Source of the DNA: Xanthobacteraceae bacterium
Lineage (GTDB): Bacteria; Pseudomonadota; Alphaproteobacteria; Rhizobiales; Xanthobacteraceae
Assembly (NCBI GenBank): GCA_030044035.1
Contig: JASHWN010000392.1
Location: forward strand, 1-6,435
Reading direction: 5' to 3'
Length of the DNA stretch: 6,435 nt
Shown here piece by piece: positions 5,771 through 6,435 of this stretch (position 1 is the first letter of the stretch; the number at the start of each line of letters is the position of its first letter). The notes below the pieces were generated by a model. It was not told the origin of the DNA and made no database searches. It saw only the letters and a list, made by a program, of their open reading frames with translations. The position numbers and the translations under genes were made by a program.

Positions 5771-6435
5771 ATGAATGACACTGCCCAATACACGCCGCCG
5801 CAAGTCTGGGTCTGGGAGAAGGACGACAGTCCCAAGTGGCGCTATAGCAACACCAATCGCCCTATTGCGGGCGCGACGCATGACAAGGAATTGCCGCGCG
5901 GCAAGCATCCGCTCCAGCTCTATTCACTGGCGACGCCCAACGGCGTCAAGGTCACGATCATGCTGGAGGAATTGCTGGCCGCCGGTCACAGCGGAGCGGA
6001 ATATGACGCCTGGCTGATCCGGATCGGCGAGGGCGACCAGTTCGGCAGCGGATTTGTAGGAGTGAACCCGAATTCCAAAATCCCGGCGCTCATGGACTAT
6101 AGCGGCGAGACGCCGCGACGCGTGTTCGAATCCGGCGCGATCCTGCTCTACTTGGCGGATAAATTCGACGCCTTCCTGCCGAAGGCAAGCGGCAAGCGCA
6201 CCGAAGCGCTGAACTGGCTGTTCTGGCAGATGGGTTCGACGCCCTATCTCGGCGGCGGCTTCGGGCATTTCTATGCCTACGCGCCGGGCAAGATCAAATA
6301 CGCCATCGACCGTTTTGCCATGGAGGTGAAACGCCAGCTCGACGTGCTCGACCGCCAGCTTGCCGACAATCAATTCATCGCCGGCAACGACTATACGATC
6401 GCCGATATGGCGATCTGGCCGTGGTACGGCAACGG
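5771..6435 (+). CDS. yghU: YghU-type glutathione S-transferase / disulfide-bond oxidoreductase, 3'-truncated by window edge
   Basis: The frame from the ATG at 5771 runs 221 codons to the window end; the E. coli protein is about 288 aa, so the last quarter is missing. It resembles E. coli YghU closely from memory: KHPLQLYSLATPNGVKVTIM (residues 45-64), GAEYDAWLIRIGEGDQF (75-91), VNPNSKIPAL (98-107), RVFESGAILLYLAD (117-130) and YTIADMAIWPWYGN near the break. TPNG (55-58) and ESGAI (120-124) belong to the thioredoxin-fold glutathione site. YghU binds two glutathiones per monomer and has disulfide reductase activity with little classical transferase activity. The role here is probably cytoplasmic thiol-disulfide or detoxification chemistry; a link to the aromatic genes is only positional. 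The start is chosen by alignment to YghU (MNDTAQYTPPQVWVWEK); the ribosome binding site is weak. The promoter must lie in the remnant/REP region or further upstream. Confidence 0.93.
   Translation, partial: MNDTAQYTPPQVWVWEKDDSPKWRYSNTNRPIAGATHDKELPRGKHPLQLYSLATPNGVKVTIMLEELLAAGHSGAEYDAWLIRIGEGDQFGSGFVGVNPNSKIPALMDYSGETPRRVFESGAILLYLADKFDAFLPKASGKRTEALNWLFWQMGSTPYLGGGFGHFYAYAPGKIKYAIDRFAMEVKRQLDVLDRQLADNQFIAGNDYTIADMAIWPWYGN

Noticed and set aside
4830..5774. Plus-strand open frame of about 314 codons over lysR2 and the intergenic gap
   Set aside because: It is antisense to a clear LysR protein, changes character along its length, and crosses the intergenic repeats. It is low-complexity and Arg/Ala-rich.
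5575..5778. Small plus-strand frame that could encode a stand-alone LigA-like protein
   Set aside because: No ribosome binding site, starts inside the homologous segment, lacks the GAHPL tail, continues through a REP-like hairpin, and overlaps the GST start.

Overview
The window is GC-rich and looks like an alphaproteobacterial chromosome of the Bradyrhizobium/Rhodopseudomonas type. This rests on codon use, on the clustering of LysR regulators with Bug/TctC binding proteins and aromatic-catabolism enzymes, and on REP-like palindromes between genes. The genus is inferred from pattern and was not tested by a search.

Layout. (a) 1-830 (-): 3'-truncated gene for a 4,5-dihydroxyphthalate decarboxylase-family protein (periplasmic-binding-protein fold, no signal peptide). 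(b) 831-1076: divergent intergenic region with two REP-like units in inverted orientation and a separate perfect dyad just upstream of the next gene. (c) 1077-2138 (+): class III extradiol ring-cleavage dioxygenase, a LigB-like catalytic domain followed by a LigA-like C-terminal segment. (d) 2139-2259: short convergent intergenic region rich in palindromes and direct repeats. (e) 2260-3237 (-): Bug/TctC-type solute-binding protein, overlapping by 4 bp (ATGA) the upstream LysR regulator at 3234-4223 (-). (f) 4407-5381 (-): a second LysR regulator, about 75% identical to the first. The duplication includes roughly 100 bp upstream of each start. (g) 5382-5770: intergenic region holding the lysR2 leader, a 128-bp remnant of a second dioxygenase gene (about 91% identical to 1937-2064), and a REP-like hairpin exactly where that homology stops. 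(h) 5771-6435 (+): N-terminal 221 codons of a YghU-type glutathione S-transferase, cut by the window end.

Function. The decarboxylase-like protein and the extradiol dioxygenase would fit consecutive steps of a protocatechuate-type aromatic pathway (4,5-dihydroxyphthalate to protocatechuate to 4,5-cleavage). The Bug protein would capture an organic acid, and the two LysR proteins would sense inducers. This is inferred from context; no substrate can be read from the sequence.

The most notable structure is the arrangement itself. The Bug-lysR1-lysR2 block lies between an intact dioxygenase gene and a same-orientation fragment of a dioxygenase paralogue, so it is bracketed by direct repeats 3613 bp apart. 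This suggests past duplication, deletion or insertion. I found no clear sign of a wholly new type of system.
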